Of a stretch of DNA of 36,706 nt, positions 23,368 through 31,200 are shown one piece after another. The stretch comes from Hyphomicrobiales bacterium. Its GTDB lineage: Bacteria > Pseudomonadota > Alphaproteobacteria > Rhizobiales > Rhizobiaceae. A program made the translations under genes and the position numbers. Under the pieces are notes generated by a model. It made no database searches and had not been told where the DNA came from. It saw nothing but the letters and a program-made list of their open reading frames with translations. Where the stretch lies: assembly GCA_900468065.1 (NCBI GenBank), contig UBTA01000033.1, positions 18,828-55,533 of the forward strand. Reading direction: 5' to 3'. Position 1 is the stretch's first letter, and each line of letters starts with the position of its first letter.

Positions 23368-23478
23368 GTGTTCGGCGGACGCGGCAATGTCAGGCATCCG
23401 CTTGCACCTTGCCGAAGAGGGTTGGCTTGGCTATGCATGATCGCAACTGCAATCGGACATGCCGGAGCTGCGCGAAGC

Positions 23479-23979
23479 ATGAAATCTCTGGAACTCATCG
23501 TTGAAAGAATCATCCTGTCGAGCCGCTGGCTGCTGGTGGTCTTTTACCTGGGGCTGGTCGCGGCACTGGCACTCTACGCGGTATCCTTCGTCTACAAATT
23601 CTACAAGATCGCCATCATGGTCTTCAGCTATGATGAATCCGATATGATTCTTGCGATGCTCGGGCTTATCGATGCGGCTCTCGTTGCCAGCCTCATCGTC
23701 ATGGTGATGATTTCCGGTTACGAAAACTTCGTCAGCCGTTTCGACGAGGGCGATGCCGAAGTCTCTTTCCTCGGCAAGCTTGATTCCGGCAGTCTGAAGA
23801 TCAAGGTGGCGTCGTCGATCGTGGCGATCTCATCCATCCATCTGCTGCAGATTTTCCTGAATGTGCAGAACTACACCAGCGAGCAGCTGATGTGGGCGAC
23901 CATCATTCATATTGCTTTCGTGGTCTCCGCGCTGATGCTTGGGTTCCTTGAGCAGATCATGACCAGACTGAAGAAATAA
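23479..23979 (+). CDS. YqhA family (UPF0114) membrane protein
   Basis: This 166-residue protein belongs to the YqhA/UPF0114 family, inner-membrane proteins of unknown function. It begins MKSLELIVERIILSSRWLL, the family's usual start, and has four hydrophobic segments (about residues 18-38, 55-80, 105-125 and 135-155). The signature stretch is FVSRFDEGDAEVSFLGKLDSGSLKIKVASSIVAISSIHLLQIF. The frame is open back to 23017, but that part crosses the previous gene and terminator, so ATG 23479 is taken. The upstream ribosome site (GAGCTGCGCGAAGC) is weak. No EcfG-type promoter is seen directly before it. The next gene, an amino-acid dehydrogenase, starts 25 bases downstream and may be co-transcribed. 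Confidence 0.88.
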   Translation: MKSLELIVERIILSSRWLLVVFYLGLVAALALYAVSFVYKFYKIAIMVFSYDESDMILAMLGLIDAALVASLIVMVMISGYENFVSRFDEGDAEVSFLGKLDSGSLKIKVASSIVAISSIHLLQIFLNVQNYTSEQLMWATIIHIAFVVSALMLGFLEQIMTRLKK

Positions 23980-24004
23980 GCGTAAAGCAGAGCGGGTGCC
24001 GGAT

Positions 24005-25258
24005 ATGAAGACAGACGTCGTTGTTTTGGGGGCGGGCATCGTCGGCCTGTCGACAGCTATCCACCTTGCGCGGCGGGGCAAGTCCGTAGTTTTGCTCGAT
24101 CGTCGCGGCGCCGGAGAGGAAACCTCCTATGGCAATGCGGGCCTGATCCAGCGCGAAGGCGTCTTTCCCTATGGTTTCCCACATGATTTCGGCGCGCTGT
24201 TCCGCTACGCGCTGAACAACACGATCGACGCCCACTATCATTTCCGCGCCTTGCCCGGCCTGGTGCCGTTCCTGATCCGCTACTGGTGGAATTCGGGCTT
24301 CACCCAGCACCAGAACATCGCCTCGATGTATGCGCCGCTGATCGAGAATTCGATCGCCGAACATGCCGACCTGATCAATGCATCCGGTGCCGGCGATCTC
24401 ATCCGCAAGGATGGCTGGATGAAGGTCTTCCGCACCGAGGGCGCGCGGGACGCAGCTTACAAGGAAGCGGAAAAGCTCTCGTCGACTTTCGGTGTCAATC
24501 ACCAGAAGCTATCGAGCAGTGAGCTGAAGGTGATGGAGCCGTCGATCCGGGCGGACCTCACCGGCGGCCTTCGCTGGACCGACCCCTGGTCGATCCGCGA
24601 TCCGCACAGCCTCAACAAGGCTTACCTCAGTTATTTCCAGTCCCTTGGTGGCCGCCTGGTCTCGGGTGACGCTGCGACGCTTGAGCATATTCTCGAAGGT
24701 GCAGGCTGGCGCGTTGCGACGCCGGAAGGTCCGCTTGAGGCTAAGGAAGTGGTTGTGGCGCTCGGCCCCTGGGCCGATACCGTGACCCGAAAGCTCGGTT
24801 ACCGTTTCCCGCTGGCGGTCAAGCGCGGCTACCATATGCACTATGGCATGGAGGAGGGCGCGCAGCTGAACAATTGGGTGCTCGATGCCGAAAAGGGGTA
24901 CTTCCTGGCGCCGATGCTGCGCGGTATTCGGTTGACCACCGGTGCCGAGTTTGCCAATCGTGACGCGCCGAAGACCCCCGTTCAGCTGACGAGGGCAGAG
25001 CGCGTCGCCCGCGAATTCTTTCCGCTGGCTGAACGCCGCGATGAGGAGCCGTGGATGGGCGCGCGCCCTTGCACGCCGGACATGATGCCGATCATCGGTA
25101 AAGCACCGCGTCATGAAGGCCTGTGGTTTGCCTTTGGTCATGCCCATCACGGCATGACCCTTGGCCCGGTCACCGGCCGCGCCCTTGCCGAAAAGATGAC
25201 GGGCGAGAAGACCGTGATCGATATCAAGCCATTCCGGCCGGACCGTTTCCTGGCTTGA
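24005..25258 (+). CDS. FAD-dependent D-amino-acid dehydrogenase (DadA-like)
   Basis: This 417-residue flavoenzyme is of the DadA group, which oxidises D-amino acids to 2-oxo acids and ammonia and passes electrons to the respiratory chain. The FAD fold begins VVVLGAGIVGLSTAIHLARRG and reaches VVLLDRRG. The substrate/FAD region has ETSYGNAGLIQ, and the C-terminal FAD loop is GHAHHGMTLGPVTGRALAEKM. Like other DadA proteins it contains a long PFLIRYWWNSG helix and the ending of the FAD domain in GARPCTPDMMPIIGK. ATG 24005 starts the fold cleanly; a GTG at 23996 is possible. The true substrate could be another amine. It follows the YqhA gene closely and has a hairpin after its stop. Confidence 0.87.
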   Translation: MKTDVVVLGAGIVGLSTAIHLARRGKSVVLLDRRGAGEETSYGNAGLIQREGVFPYGFPHDFGALFRYALNNTIDAHYHFRALPGLVPFLIRYWWNSGFTQHQNIASMYAPLIENSIAEHADLINASGAGDLIRKDGWMKVFRTEGARDAAYKEAEKLSSTFGVNHQKLSSSELKVMEPSIRADLTGGLRWTDPWSIRDPHSLNKAYLSYFQSLGGRLVSGDAATLEHILEGAGWRVATPEGPLEAKEVVVALGPWADTVTRKLGYRFPLAVKRGYHMHYGMEEGAQLNNWVLDAEKGYFLAPMLRGIRLTTGAEFANRDAPKTPVQLTRAERVAREFFPLAERRDEEPWMGARPCTPDMMPIIGKAPRHEGLWFAFGHAHHGMTLGPVTGRALAEKMTGEKTVIDIKPFRPDRFLA

Positions 25259-25274
25259 TCTGACTTGATCCGAA

Positions 25275-25316
25275 CGGGCGCGGGCTTTCCTGCGCCCGGC
25301 CGCTCCCAACATTTTT
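25275..25316 (+). terminator. Probable terminator after the DadA-like gene
   Basis: CGGGCGC (25275-25281) and GCGCCCG (25292-25298) form a 7-bp stem with a 10-base loop; the T-run (25312-25316) lies some bases further on, so the call is moderate. Confidence 0.5.
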
Positions 25317-25337
25317 CCCGATTATTTTTCCGACGCC

Positions 25338-25362
25338 GGAACAAACGTCAAACTCCGCCGTT
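25338..25362 (+). promoter_or_regulatory. EcfG-type stress promoter before the 101-aa gene
   Basis: GGAAC (25338-25342), 16 bases, CGTT (25359-25362), 92 bases before the start codon. Confidence 0.72.
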
Positions 25363-25453
25363 ACTGTGGTGGCTGAAGGCGAGGGATCGGTCAGCTGCGC
25401 TATGCGCAGAAATTGAAAAGACTACTGCGGCAAGCGGTAGCGGGAGGAATTTC

Positions 25454-25759
25454 ATGCAGAAACAGGTGATAGAATTCAACGGCGAAGCCGTGGGCGCACT
25501 CATGCCCGATGGCGACCGGTTCCGCTTCATCGCCGTCAAGTATGCCGTCTGGAGCCTTGATGGCCGGCTGTTTTCCCGCGCACCCGAAGCAAGGCGCGCG
25601 GTGATTGCGCTTCTGTCGAAGCCGGCAGTGCGCGCGATGCCGCCAGCCAGTTTCTGGGTGCCGGGCAAGGGAGATCCGACACAGAGCCAATTTGGCTGGA
25701 ACGCGGTTTCCCCCATTCCGTCCCGCGGTCGGCCAGCAGAAGGCAAGGCTGCACGATGA
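25454..25759 (+). CDS. Small soluble protein of unknown function
   Basis: I do not recognise a named family. The 101-residue protein has no signal peptide or membrane segment. It reads as a short beta-rich N-terminal part (QKQVIEFNGEAVGALMPDGDRFRFIAVKYAVWSLDGRLF), a helix with EARRAVIALLSK, and a Pro-rich, basic C-terminal tail (FWVPGKGDPTQSQFGWNAV and SRGRPAEGKAAR). The middle resembles small rhizobial proteins often found near stress genes, but I cannot go further. ATG 25454 has the strongest kind of ribosome site (GGAGGAA), and a perfect EcfG-type promoter lies upstream. Its stop codon abuts that of the convergent TIGR02588 gene with no base between them. Confidence 0.72.
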   Translation: MQKQVIEFNGEAVGALMPDGDRFRFIAVKYAVWSLDGRLFSRAPEARRAVIALLSKPAVRAMPPASFWVPGKGDPTQSQFGWNAVSPIPSRGRPAEGKAAR

Positions 25760-26182
25760 TCACGGATCAACATAACCTGACGCCTGTATGTCGAGCTGAT
25801 AGGCGGCAGGATCGGCCTTGAACAACAATGTGCCCGTTGCCGTCGATTGCGCGGGAACATAGTCGAAGGTTATCTCCTGCGTCTCGATGACCTTATCCCC
25901 AGCCTTTAACGTGCCCGTGACCGGGACTGCAGCTGCCGTTCGTGTCCCTTTATTGCTGACCAAAATGGAAACTGTGTAGCTGCCGCCCGCGTTGGCCTGC
26001 TGGTGAGTGACCTTGACATCCAGTTCGGGAACGCCGTCGGAATTGATGACGGCGTGGTAAGCGATCCACAGGATCAATGCTGCAACCAGCAGGGTACAAA
26101 GCCCGCCGACCATCCATTCGATCCAGTGCGCGCCACGCTTGACCCTGCGGCTGCTTGCTATGTCCTTTGTCGCTTCAGGCAT
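25760..26182 (-). CDS. TIGR02588 family protein
   Basis: This 140-residue protein has one membrane helix (about residues 24-46, WMVGGLCTLLVAALILWIAYHAV) and a periplasmic beta-sandwich-like part with VSNKGTRTAAAVPVTGTL. The family is known to occur in a two-gene pair with TIGR02587, including in Agrobacterium and Sinorhizobium, and its function is unknown. Here it lies 12 bases after that partner gene on the minus strand. The mature part looks like a protein-protein interaction domain that could sit beside the seven-helix partner. It ends directly against the stop codon of the convergent gene. Confidence 0.85.
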   Translation of the reverse strand: MPEATKDIASSRRVKRGAHWIEWMVGGLCTLLVAALILWIAYHAVINSDGVPELDVKVTHQQANAGGSYTVSILVSNKGTRTAAAVPVTGTLKAGDKVIETQEITFDYVPAQSTATGTLLFKADPAAYQLDIQASGYVDP

Positions 26183-26194
26183 TGAATTTGCTTC

Positions 26195-27067
26195 TCACAG
26201 GATAAGCCGTGCGGCGGCGGCGCCAATTGCGCCGGGAAAGGCAAGGACGATCATCGCCGTTATCGCTGGCGTGAAAGACACGCCATCCAGCCGCTCGAAA
26301 CTCCAGAGCGAATAGAGGCTGATCACCAGGGCGATCGCATAGCCGGGCAACGTGAACCGGATAAGCGCGTGCCACCATGGGGTATCGCTAGATAGTTCAT
26401 GGCCGCCCTTGAAGGAAACGGCATAGACGAAGGCGTGCATCAGCGTGATCGAGAGTAAGATTGTTGCAAGGGCGTGCCAGGGCGTCATTTTGTAGGAGAT
26501 CAGGATCATCTCCTCGGTTGGCGCCATGTTCAGATTGAGAAACAGGGCGCCCACTGCCATCATGAACAGTTCGCTGCCGTAACCCGCTTGAGGGTCGTCT
26601 TCTGCGTCATCCTTGCCACTGCCCAGCTGACTGCGCCCTAGCAATGCGCCGATACTGGCGGGAATGGCCTGGATGGCGATCTTGCCGCTGATCTCCTCCG
26701 CCGGCATACCCGTCATCAGCAATTTGAACAGCGTCAGCGTGACAGCACTGGTGAGAATGCCGATGCCATAGGCAATCATCGCATCGCGAGCCCCGTCTTT
26801 CCAGGAAAACGTGTCTTCGAAACCGATCCGATGAGAAATACCAACCAGCAGCGGAATGGCGATCACCATCAGCAGCGCAAGGCGCCACCGCTCCATGGTA
26901 ATGCCGAGCTCCCACATTTCCATGGTCATCTGCATCGGTAATGCAAACAGAAGAGCGCCGGCAACGCCGCGGCCCATGCCGACCAGGAATGTGTCAGGAG
27001 CGGGCTCGTCTGGTGACCGGGTGGCTTCATCGCCGCTAGTGGCCGCAGCGGTGCCGTCTACTTGCAT
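26195..27067 (-). CDS. TIGR02587 family multi-helix membrane protein
   Basis: This 290-residue integral membrane protein has about seven hydrophobic segments (for example GVAGALLFALPMQMTMEMWELG, LALLMVIAIPLLVGI, ELFMMAVGALFLNLNMAPTEEM and AITAMIVLAFPGAIGAAAARLIL). The stretch FLNLNMAPTEEMILISY is a good fingerprint of TIGR02587. It has no assigned function and is always paired with TIGR02588, as here. ATG 27067 was chosen because GAGGGG lies 6 bases upstream; earlier in-frame ATGs at 27079 and 27094 lack a ribosome site. The polar N-terminal 25 residues are cytoplasmic or periplasmic. The BON-domain gene 79 bases upstream on the same strand probably shares its promoter. Confidence 0.87.
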   Translation of the reverse strand: MQVDGTAAATSGDEATRSPDEPAPDTFLVGMGRGVAGALLFALPMQMTMEMWELGITMERWRLALLMVIAIPLLVGISHRIGFEDTFSWKDGARDAMIAYGIGILTSAVTLTLFKLLMTGMPAEEISGKIAIQAIPASIGALLGRSQLGSGKDDAEDDPQAGYGSELFMMAVGALFLNLNMAPTEEMILISYKMTPWHALATILLSITLMHAFVYAVSFKGGHELSSDTPWWHALIRFTLPGYAIALVISLYSLWSFERLDGVSFTPAITAMIVLAFPGAIGAAAARLIL

Positions 27068-27146
27068 GAATCCCCTCATTGTGCACTCGAACATGAACCC
27101 GGGCGAACGGTGTCCGCGTGGCTGTAATCAGGCGGAAACCGCTGGA

Positions 27147-27641
27147 TCAATCGTCCCAATCCGCCGGGATGCCGCCATCGGCACCACTGGTTTCCAGGTC
27201 GTTGCGAATGCTCACGACACCGGGGACCGAGTAGACAAGCACTTCGATCTTGCGGCGTTCGTGTGCCGTATCGACAGAGCCCTTCAGCCAGACGGATCCA
27301 CGCCGTGCCTTGATATCGACGCCCGAGGTTTCGATGTCGCTGTCTTCAAGAACATTGGCAATTATATCTTCCAGGGCATCGTCATCGACATCCGCCTCCG
27401 TTTCGTCGCCGAAAAGGTCGGGACCGTTCTCGCTCTCGATTGCGGGATTGTTGCTGCGTTGGAATCCTGGATTGCCCGCCTCATCGAAGTTGTCGCTCCC
27501 CTGCCCATAGGAGCTGTTGCCCACCTTCTTCTCCGATCCCGGAGTGCCGTCGGCATAGGGCCAGCCGTCATCAACGTCGCGCTCCTCGTAGTCGCGGTAG
27601 TCTTCTTCGCGTCCAGTGCTCTTTGGTGTCTTGTCGATCAT
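27147..27641 (-). CDS. BON-domain protein
   Basis: This 164-residue protein has a long acidic, low-complexity N-terminal half (about residues 1-85, rich in Asp, Glu, Gly and Asn) followed by a BON domain (about 88-155). The domain reads LEDIIANVLEDSDIETSGVDIKARRGSVWLKGSVDTAHERRKIEVLVYSVPGVVSIRNDL. BON domains bind phospholipid or other envelope components and occur in osmotic-stress proteins such as OsmY. There is no signal peptide, so this one should be cytoplasmic, which differs from OsmY. It appears to head an operon with TIGR02587 and TIGR02588. A near-perfect EcfG-type promoter stands 35 bases before its start. Confidence 0.85.
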   Translation of the reverse strand: MIDKTPKSTGREEDYRDYEERDVDDGWPYADGTPGSEKKVGNSSYGQGSDNFDEAGNPGFQRSNNPAIESENGPDLFGDETEADVDDDALEDIIANVLEDSDIETSGVDIKARRGSVWLKGSVDTAHERRKIEVLVYSVPGVVSIRNDLETSGADGGIPADWDD

Positions 27642-27675
27642 CGTCTTGTCCTCGTTCTGGTAGGATCACGACAGA

Positions 27676-27700
27676 AACGGATGACGAGGCATTTGGTTCA
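27676..27700 (-). promoter_or_regulatory. Near-perfect EcfG-type promoter before the BON operon
   Basis: On the minus strand, TGAAC (27700-27696), 16 bases, CGTT (27679-27676). One mismatch in the -35 element; the -10 is 35 bases before the start codon. Confidence 0.5.
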
Positions 27701-27740
27701 TTCGCGCCGATCAATCCGCATCATTTGCGAAAGCGAACAC

Positions 27741-27772
27741 GAAAAATGGCGGACCCGGTGAGCGGATCCGCC
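27741..27772 (-). terminator. Minus-strand terminator after the Thr/Pro-rich membrane protein gene
   Basis: Read on the minus strand, a 10-bp stem with one G-U pair (TGGCGGATCC / GGGTCCGCCA) is followed by five T residues. Confidence 0.85.
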
Positions 27773-27794
27773 ACTTCTGAAGATGGTGTGCAGA

Positions 27795-28259
27795 TTAGTT
27801 CTGCGGTGCAGTGCCGGTAGCCGGTGTCTGCGTATCGGTACCCGTAGCCGGGGTCTGCGTATTCGGGGTTGTCGGTGTTGCGTTCGGCGTCGTCGTCGTG
27901 CCGGGAGTAACATTGGTTTCCGGCGTGGCTGTACCGGGTGTCATGCTATTATCGGCTGGTGGCGTTGCCGTCTCACCGGTGGTTGCGGGCGGCGTTGCCG
28001 TATCCGCTGGCTGATTGGAAGACATTTCCGCCGGCAGCCAGACGAGCAGGGCCAGAACCAGACCTGCGAGCAGAATGAGCAGTAACGGCCAGCTTGAGCG
28101 CGACTTGCGCGGTTCGATCTCTTCGACACGCCGCTGGTTGGCCAACGGATCGTTCACCGGCGTTCCTGTCACCGGATCGATACGCGGACCTGCCTGTTCG
28201 GCGGGCCATGCGGCAGGATTCACGTTGCGGTTTTCACTGGGGTCAAAACGTTGATTCAT
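27795..28259 (-). CDS. Membrane-anchored protein with Thr/Pro-rich tail
   Basis: I do not recognise a named family. The 154-residue protein has a polar cytoplasmic part of about 65 residues (MNQRFDPSENRNVNPAAW...), one strong membrane helix (WPLLLILLAGLVLALLVWLP) and a periplasmic tail of about 65 residues made almost only of Thr, Pro, Ala and Gly, with a near-repeat TDTQTPATGT. Such tails often span the periplasm or touch the cell wall. The start is either ATG 28268 or ATG 28259; the AAAGGA ribosome site is too close to the first, so the second is given. A perfect EcfG-type promoter lies 65 bases upstream and a terminator follows, so it is a single stress-controlled unit. Confidence 0.75.
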   Translation of the reverse strand: MNQRFDPSENRNVNPAAWPAEQAGPRIDPVTGTPVNDPLANQRRVEEIEPRKSRSSWPLLLILLAGLVLALLVWLPAEMSSNQPADTATPPATTGETATPPADNSMTPGTATPETNVTPGTTTTPNATPTTPNTQTPATGTDTQTPATGTAPQN

Positions 28260-28323
28260 GGCGTTCATATCCTTTCGAGAAATGGTGCCTGTGCCAGCAA
28301 ACGTTGAAGGCAACTGCCCACTA

Positions 28324-28348
28324 AACGTCGCTACAGGACGAATGTTCC
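28324..28348 (-). promoter_or_regulatory. EcfG-type stress promoter before the Thr/Pro-rich membrane protein gene
   Basis: On the minus strand, GGAAC (28348-28344), 16 bases, CGTT (28327-28324). Confidence 0.75.
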
Positions 28349-28391
28349 TCGAAAAGACTGTTATGGCCGCCAAACCAGCCACAGTGGAGAT

Positions 28392-28625
28392 CTAGGATGA
28401 GGGAAGTTCCGCAATTTCCCCGAATTTTGCCAACAGGCGCGGGCTGGTCATGTCGCCTGTTTCCTCATCCACCTCAACGGCATAGGCTGCGACACCGGCA
28501 AATCGATCGGCCATGGCGGCGGCGATTTTCTCCGCGCTGGCGGCACTGGATGCCTGGCGCATTTCGCCGGGGGCCATCCCGCCGCGCGCCTTGCGATAGG
28601 GGATAATGATAAATTTCGCGGCCAT
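28392..28625 (-). CDS. Small soluble protein of unknown function
   Basis: I do not recognise a named family. The 77-residue protein has no signal peptide or membrane segment. It starts with a beta strand and basic patch (MAAKFIIIPYRKARGGMAPGEMRQ), continues with an Ala-rich helix (SSAASAEKIAAAMADRFAGVAAYAVEVD) and ends with a short polar tail. Small rhizobial proteins of this layout are common but uncharacterised. AAAGGG lies 8 bases before ATG 28625, which decides the start; a TTG 15 bases earlier is in frame but less likely. No EcfG-type promoter is visible upstream. Confidence 0.65.
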   Translation of the reverse strand: MAAKFIIIPYRKARGGMAPGEMRQASSAASAEKIAAAMADRFAGVAAYAVEVDEETGDMTSPRLLAKFGEIAELPSS

Positions 28626-28781
28626 GCATGGCCCTTTCAAGGAACTGGCGCCGGCAAAGCCGGTGATGGCCGTTGTGTCAGGTTTTTGGTGGTCTTCAGC
28701 TTGGCGGTCGAGTGCGCCGTGTCGCTGATCCCGTTATTGCCTGTAGCATCTATTGCAGCATCCTGTACCCACAATCGGCAT

Positions 28782-30725
28782 TCAGGCCGGAACAGTTGCG
28801 GTAGTGCGCGCCGAAAATGGTTCCGATCGCGCAGGCTGTCCGGGAACCTTGAGATGATCCGGCGGCAGTTTCGCCTTGGCCCGTTCGGCCATCATTTCGT
28901 ATCCGCTTTCCAGGTGGCGGCAGAACCGTTCCGCATCAAACAGCGGTGCCAGGAACCTGTTGCGGGCGATGGTTCGTTTCAACGCACCAACCCGCTGCGG
29001 ATGTTCCGAGAGTTCGACGGCAAGATCAACAAAGGCGCTGGGCGTTTCGGCCACAAGCTCTGGCAGACCAAGTGCCGTCAACAGGCTCTCGGAAACCCGG
29101 GAGGCGAAGTTGCTCCCTTTGACGGTCACGACCGGCAGGCCCGCCCAGAGTTTGTCCGACGTGGTGGTGTGACCGTTATAGGGAAAAGTATCCAGCCCCA
29201 TATCGGCCGCCTGCAGCCGGGCGATATGGGCGTCATAGCCTGTCGCCGAAGCGAAGATGATCCGGTCTGCTGCGACGCCGCGTTTGGCGAAAGCCGCGAG
29301 AAAGTTGCTGCGCGCCAGATCTCCATCGATCATCACCCAGAGGATGGAACGGCCGGAGCGGCGAAGGATCTCCGCCCAGCGGTCGAGGGCGTCAAGCGAG
29401 ATCTTGCGCGCGGCATTGAAGGCGGCGAAGACGAAGCGGTCGGCCGGCAAGCCGAGCGCGTGGCGCGCCGCTGCAGGTGGCAAAGCCCGCTGCACCGGGT
29501 CGTTCGGCTGGTAGCTTTCCGGCAGCTGGCAGATTTTCTCGTGATAGCTCAGCCGGGAGCCATTCGGCAGCACGATCCGGTCGCCGATGATATAGTCGCA
29601 ATCGATATTCACACTGCTGCCCGGAAAGCCGAGCCAGGCCACCTGCACCGGGGCAACCATTTGGTTGAGAATGTTTGAGCGCGATCCGCCGGTATGCCCC
29701 TTCAGGTCTACAAGGATATCGATGTTCTGCTGCCGGATGATGTCGGCGGCCTGCGCATCGGTCTTGCCGAGCAGAGAGACGATGCGGCCCCATCGCGCCC
29801 TGTTATTGGCATCGGCGGAGATATGCCGTTCCGGTGTGTAGCAGAAGAGGGTGACATCGAAACGGGTTTCGTCATGCGCTTCCAGCACGTTTTGTAGGAG
29901 CCGCATGGTCGCGTGCTCGCTCCAGAAGTCGTTGGAGAGGTAGCCGATGCGTATCCGCTCGCCCCAGGAGTGCTGCCGCATCCATCTTTGCCGGCTGGCG
30001 GCAGGTGAGGGCGCAGCCATCAAGCCGGGATTGTTCGTGGCCAGCCGGTTCAGCCGCTCGTCGCCGCAGCGCAGAAGATTGGAATAGGCGGTTTCGCCCT
30101 CCAGCGCTGAAAGGTCGCCGCTGGCAATCTGGCCACTCAGCGTCAGTTCCAGTTTCTCGATGGCCGCAAAATCGCAGAAATCGCGCGCCACGGACATGAA
30201 TTTGAATTGCGTGAAGGGATCACTGGGAAAGAGCGCCGCAAGTTTGCCGAATACCTGAAGGGCCAGCGGGTTTCGCTCGTCCCCGTTGAGGATTTCACCG
30301 GCAAGTTTCAGATGGCCGGCCTCGTCGCTGTTTGCCAGGCTCTGTTTGACCAGATCGATGAGTTCGATGTCACCGGTGCGCCGGAATGAGCGTGCCAACA
30401 TATAGGCAAGCGTACGGTCGTGCGGGATGACGTCCAGCAGCCGGATGCCGATCAGTTGCGCGCGATCGTCATCGCCGGCATCGAAATATAAGTTTGCAGC
30501 GCGGTTGAGCAACAGTGCGGAGTCATTGCCGGCATGCTGCGCGGCCTGTTCGAAAGCTTCGGCTGCATCAGCCGCAAGTCCGAGTTTTTCGAGCGCTTCG
30601 CCAAGAAGGATCAGTGGCGCAGCATCTGCGTTCGCACCGAGCATCGGGCTGACAAGCGCCAGGGTTTCCAGATAGTCTGCCCGTTCGAATGCCGCCCTAG
30701 CGGCGGCAAGTCCTTGCCCGTCCAT
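28782..30725 (-). CDS. TPR-containing glycosyltransferase of the SPINDLY/OGT type (GT41)
   Basis: This 647-residue protein has an N-terminal helical-repeat region (about residues 1-240, with TPR-like pairs) and a C-terminal GT41 domain (about 255-625) of the O-linked N-acetylglucosamine transferase/SPINDLY type. Family landmarks are GERIRIGYLSNDFWSEHAT, the pair VDLKGHTGGSRSNILNQMVAPVQVAWLGFPGSS, DYIIGDRIVLP, FNAARKISLDALDRWAEIL and DTFPYNGHTTTSDKLWAGLPVVTVKGSNFASRVSESLLTALGL. Bacterial members modify proteins or polysaccharides with sugar from a nucleotide donor; the acceptor here is unknown. It is a single gene on the minus strand. Whether it acts on the nearby adhesin, about 3.5 kb away, is only a possibility. 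Confidence 0.9.
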   Translation of the reverse strand: MDGQGLAAARAAFERADYLETLALVSPMLGANADAAPLILLGEALEKLGLAADAAEAFEQAAQHAGNDSALLLNRAANLYFDAGDDDRAQLIGIRLLDVIPHDRTLAYMLARSFRRTGDIELIDLVKQSLANSDEAGHLKLAGEILNGDERNPLALQVFGKLAALFPSDPFTQFKFMSVARDFCDFAAIEKLELTLSGQIASGDLSALEGETAYSNLLRCGDERLNRLATNNPGLMAAPSPAASRQRWMRQHSWGERIRIGYLSNDFWSEHATMRLLQNVLEAHDETRFDVTLFCYTPERHISADANNRARWGRIVSLLGKTDAQAADIIRQQNIDILVDLKGHTGGSRSNILNQMVAPVQVAWLGFPGSSVNIDCDYIIGDRIVLPNGSRLSYHEKICQLPESYQPNDPVQRALPPAAARHALGLPADRFVFAAFNAARKISLDALDRWAEILRRSGRSILWVMIDGDLARSNFLAAFAKRGVAADRIIFASATGYDAHIARLQAADMGLDTFPYNGHTTTSDKLWAGLPVVTVKGSNFASRVSESLLTALGLPELVAETPSAFVDLAVELSEHPQRVGALKRTIARNRFLAPLFDAERFCRHLESGYEMMAERAKAKLPPDHLKVPGQPARSEPFSARTTATVPA

Positions 30726-31200
30726 GTCTCATATTCCAAGTGACCCGTGGAAGGGTGAAGTGGATACGATAGGCCCTGATCCTTGTGCGTGGCGGGTCCG
30801 CCGGACCGCAAAATGGACGGCCACGTCTTTTCGTGGCAGCGAGAGAGACGTCAATCTGCCCGCCCGGCCCTATTCTAAAGTTAATAGCAGCCGCGTCCGG
30901 TCCTTGCGGACGAGGGGCTTTGACAGATTTTTCAGCCGATTGATACCCAAAATTTTCGCCTGCAGGTGAGTGTTTTGACGCACAGGCGCTCGGCCCCCTC
31001 AACGACAGCCGTCTTTTTCTGTTGCAAACAGGCTCTCGTGCAACATATCGCGGCAGAAGAGGTCTCGGAAAGGCCTGGTGGCAACAAGGGCCGGGGTAAC
31101 TGGCGCGTGTTTCTCAGGCCAGCAGGACATCGCTTGACCCGTCTCGCCAGCATTCACGCCGCCTTTCATGTGTCCAAAAAACGTGACTCGACTTGTTATT

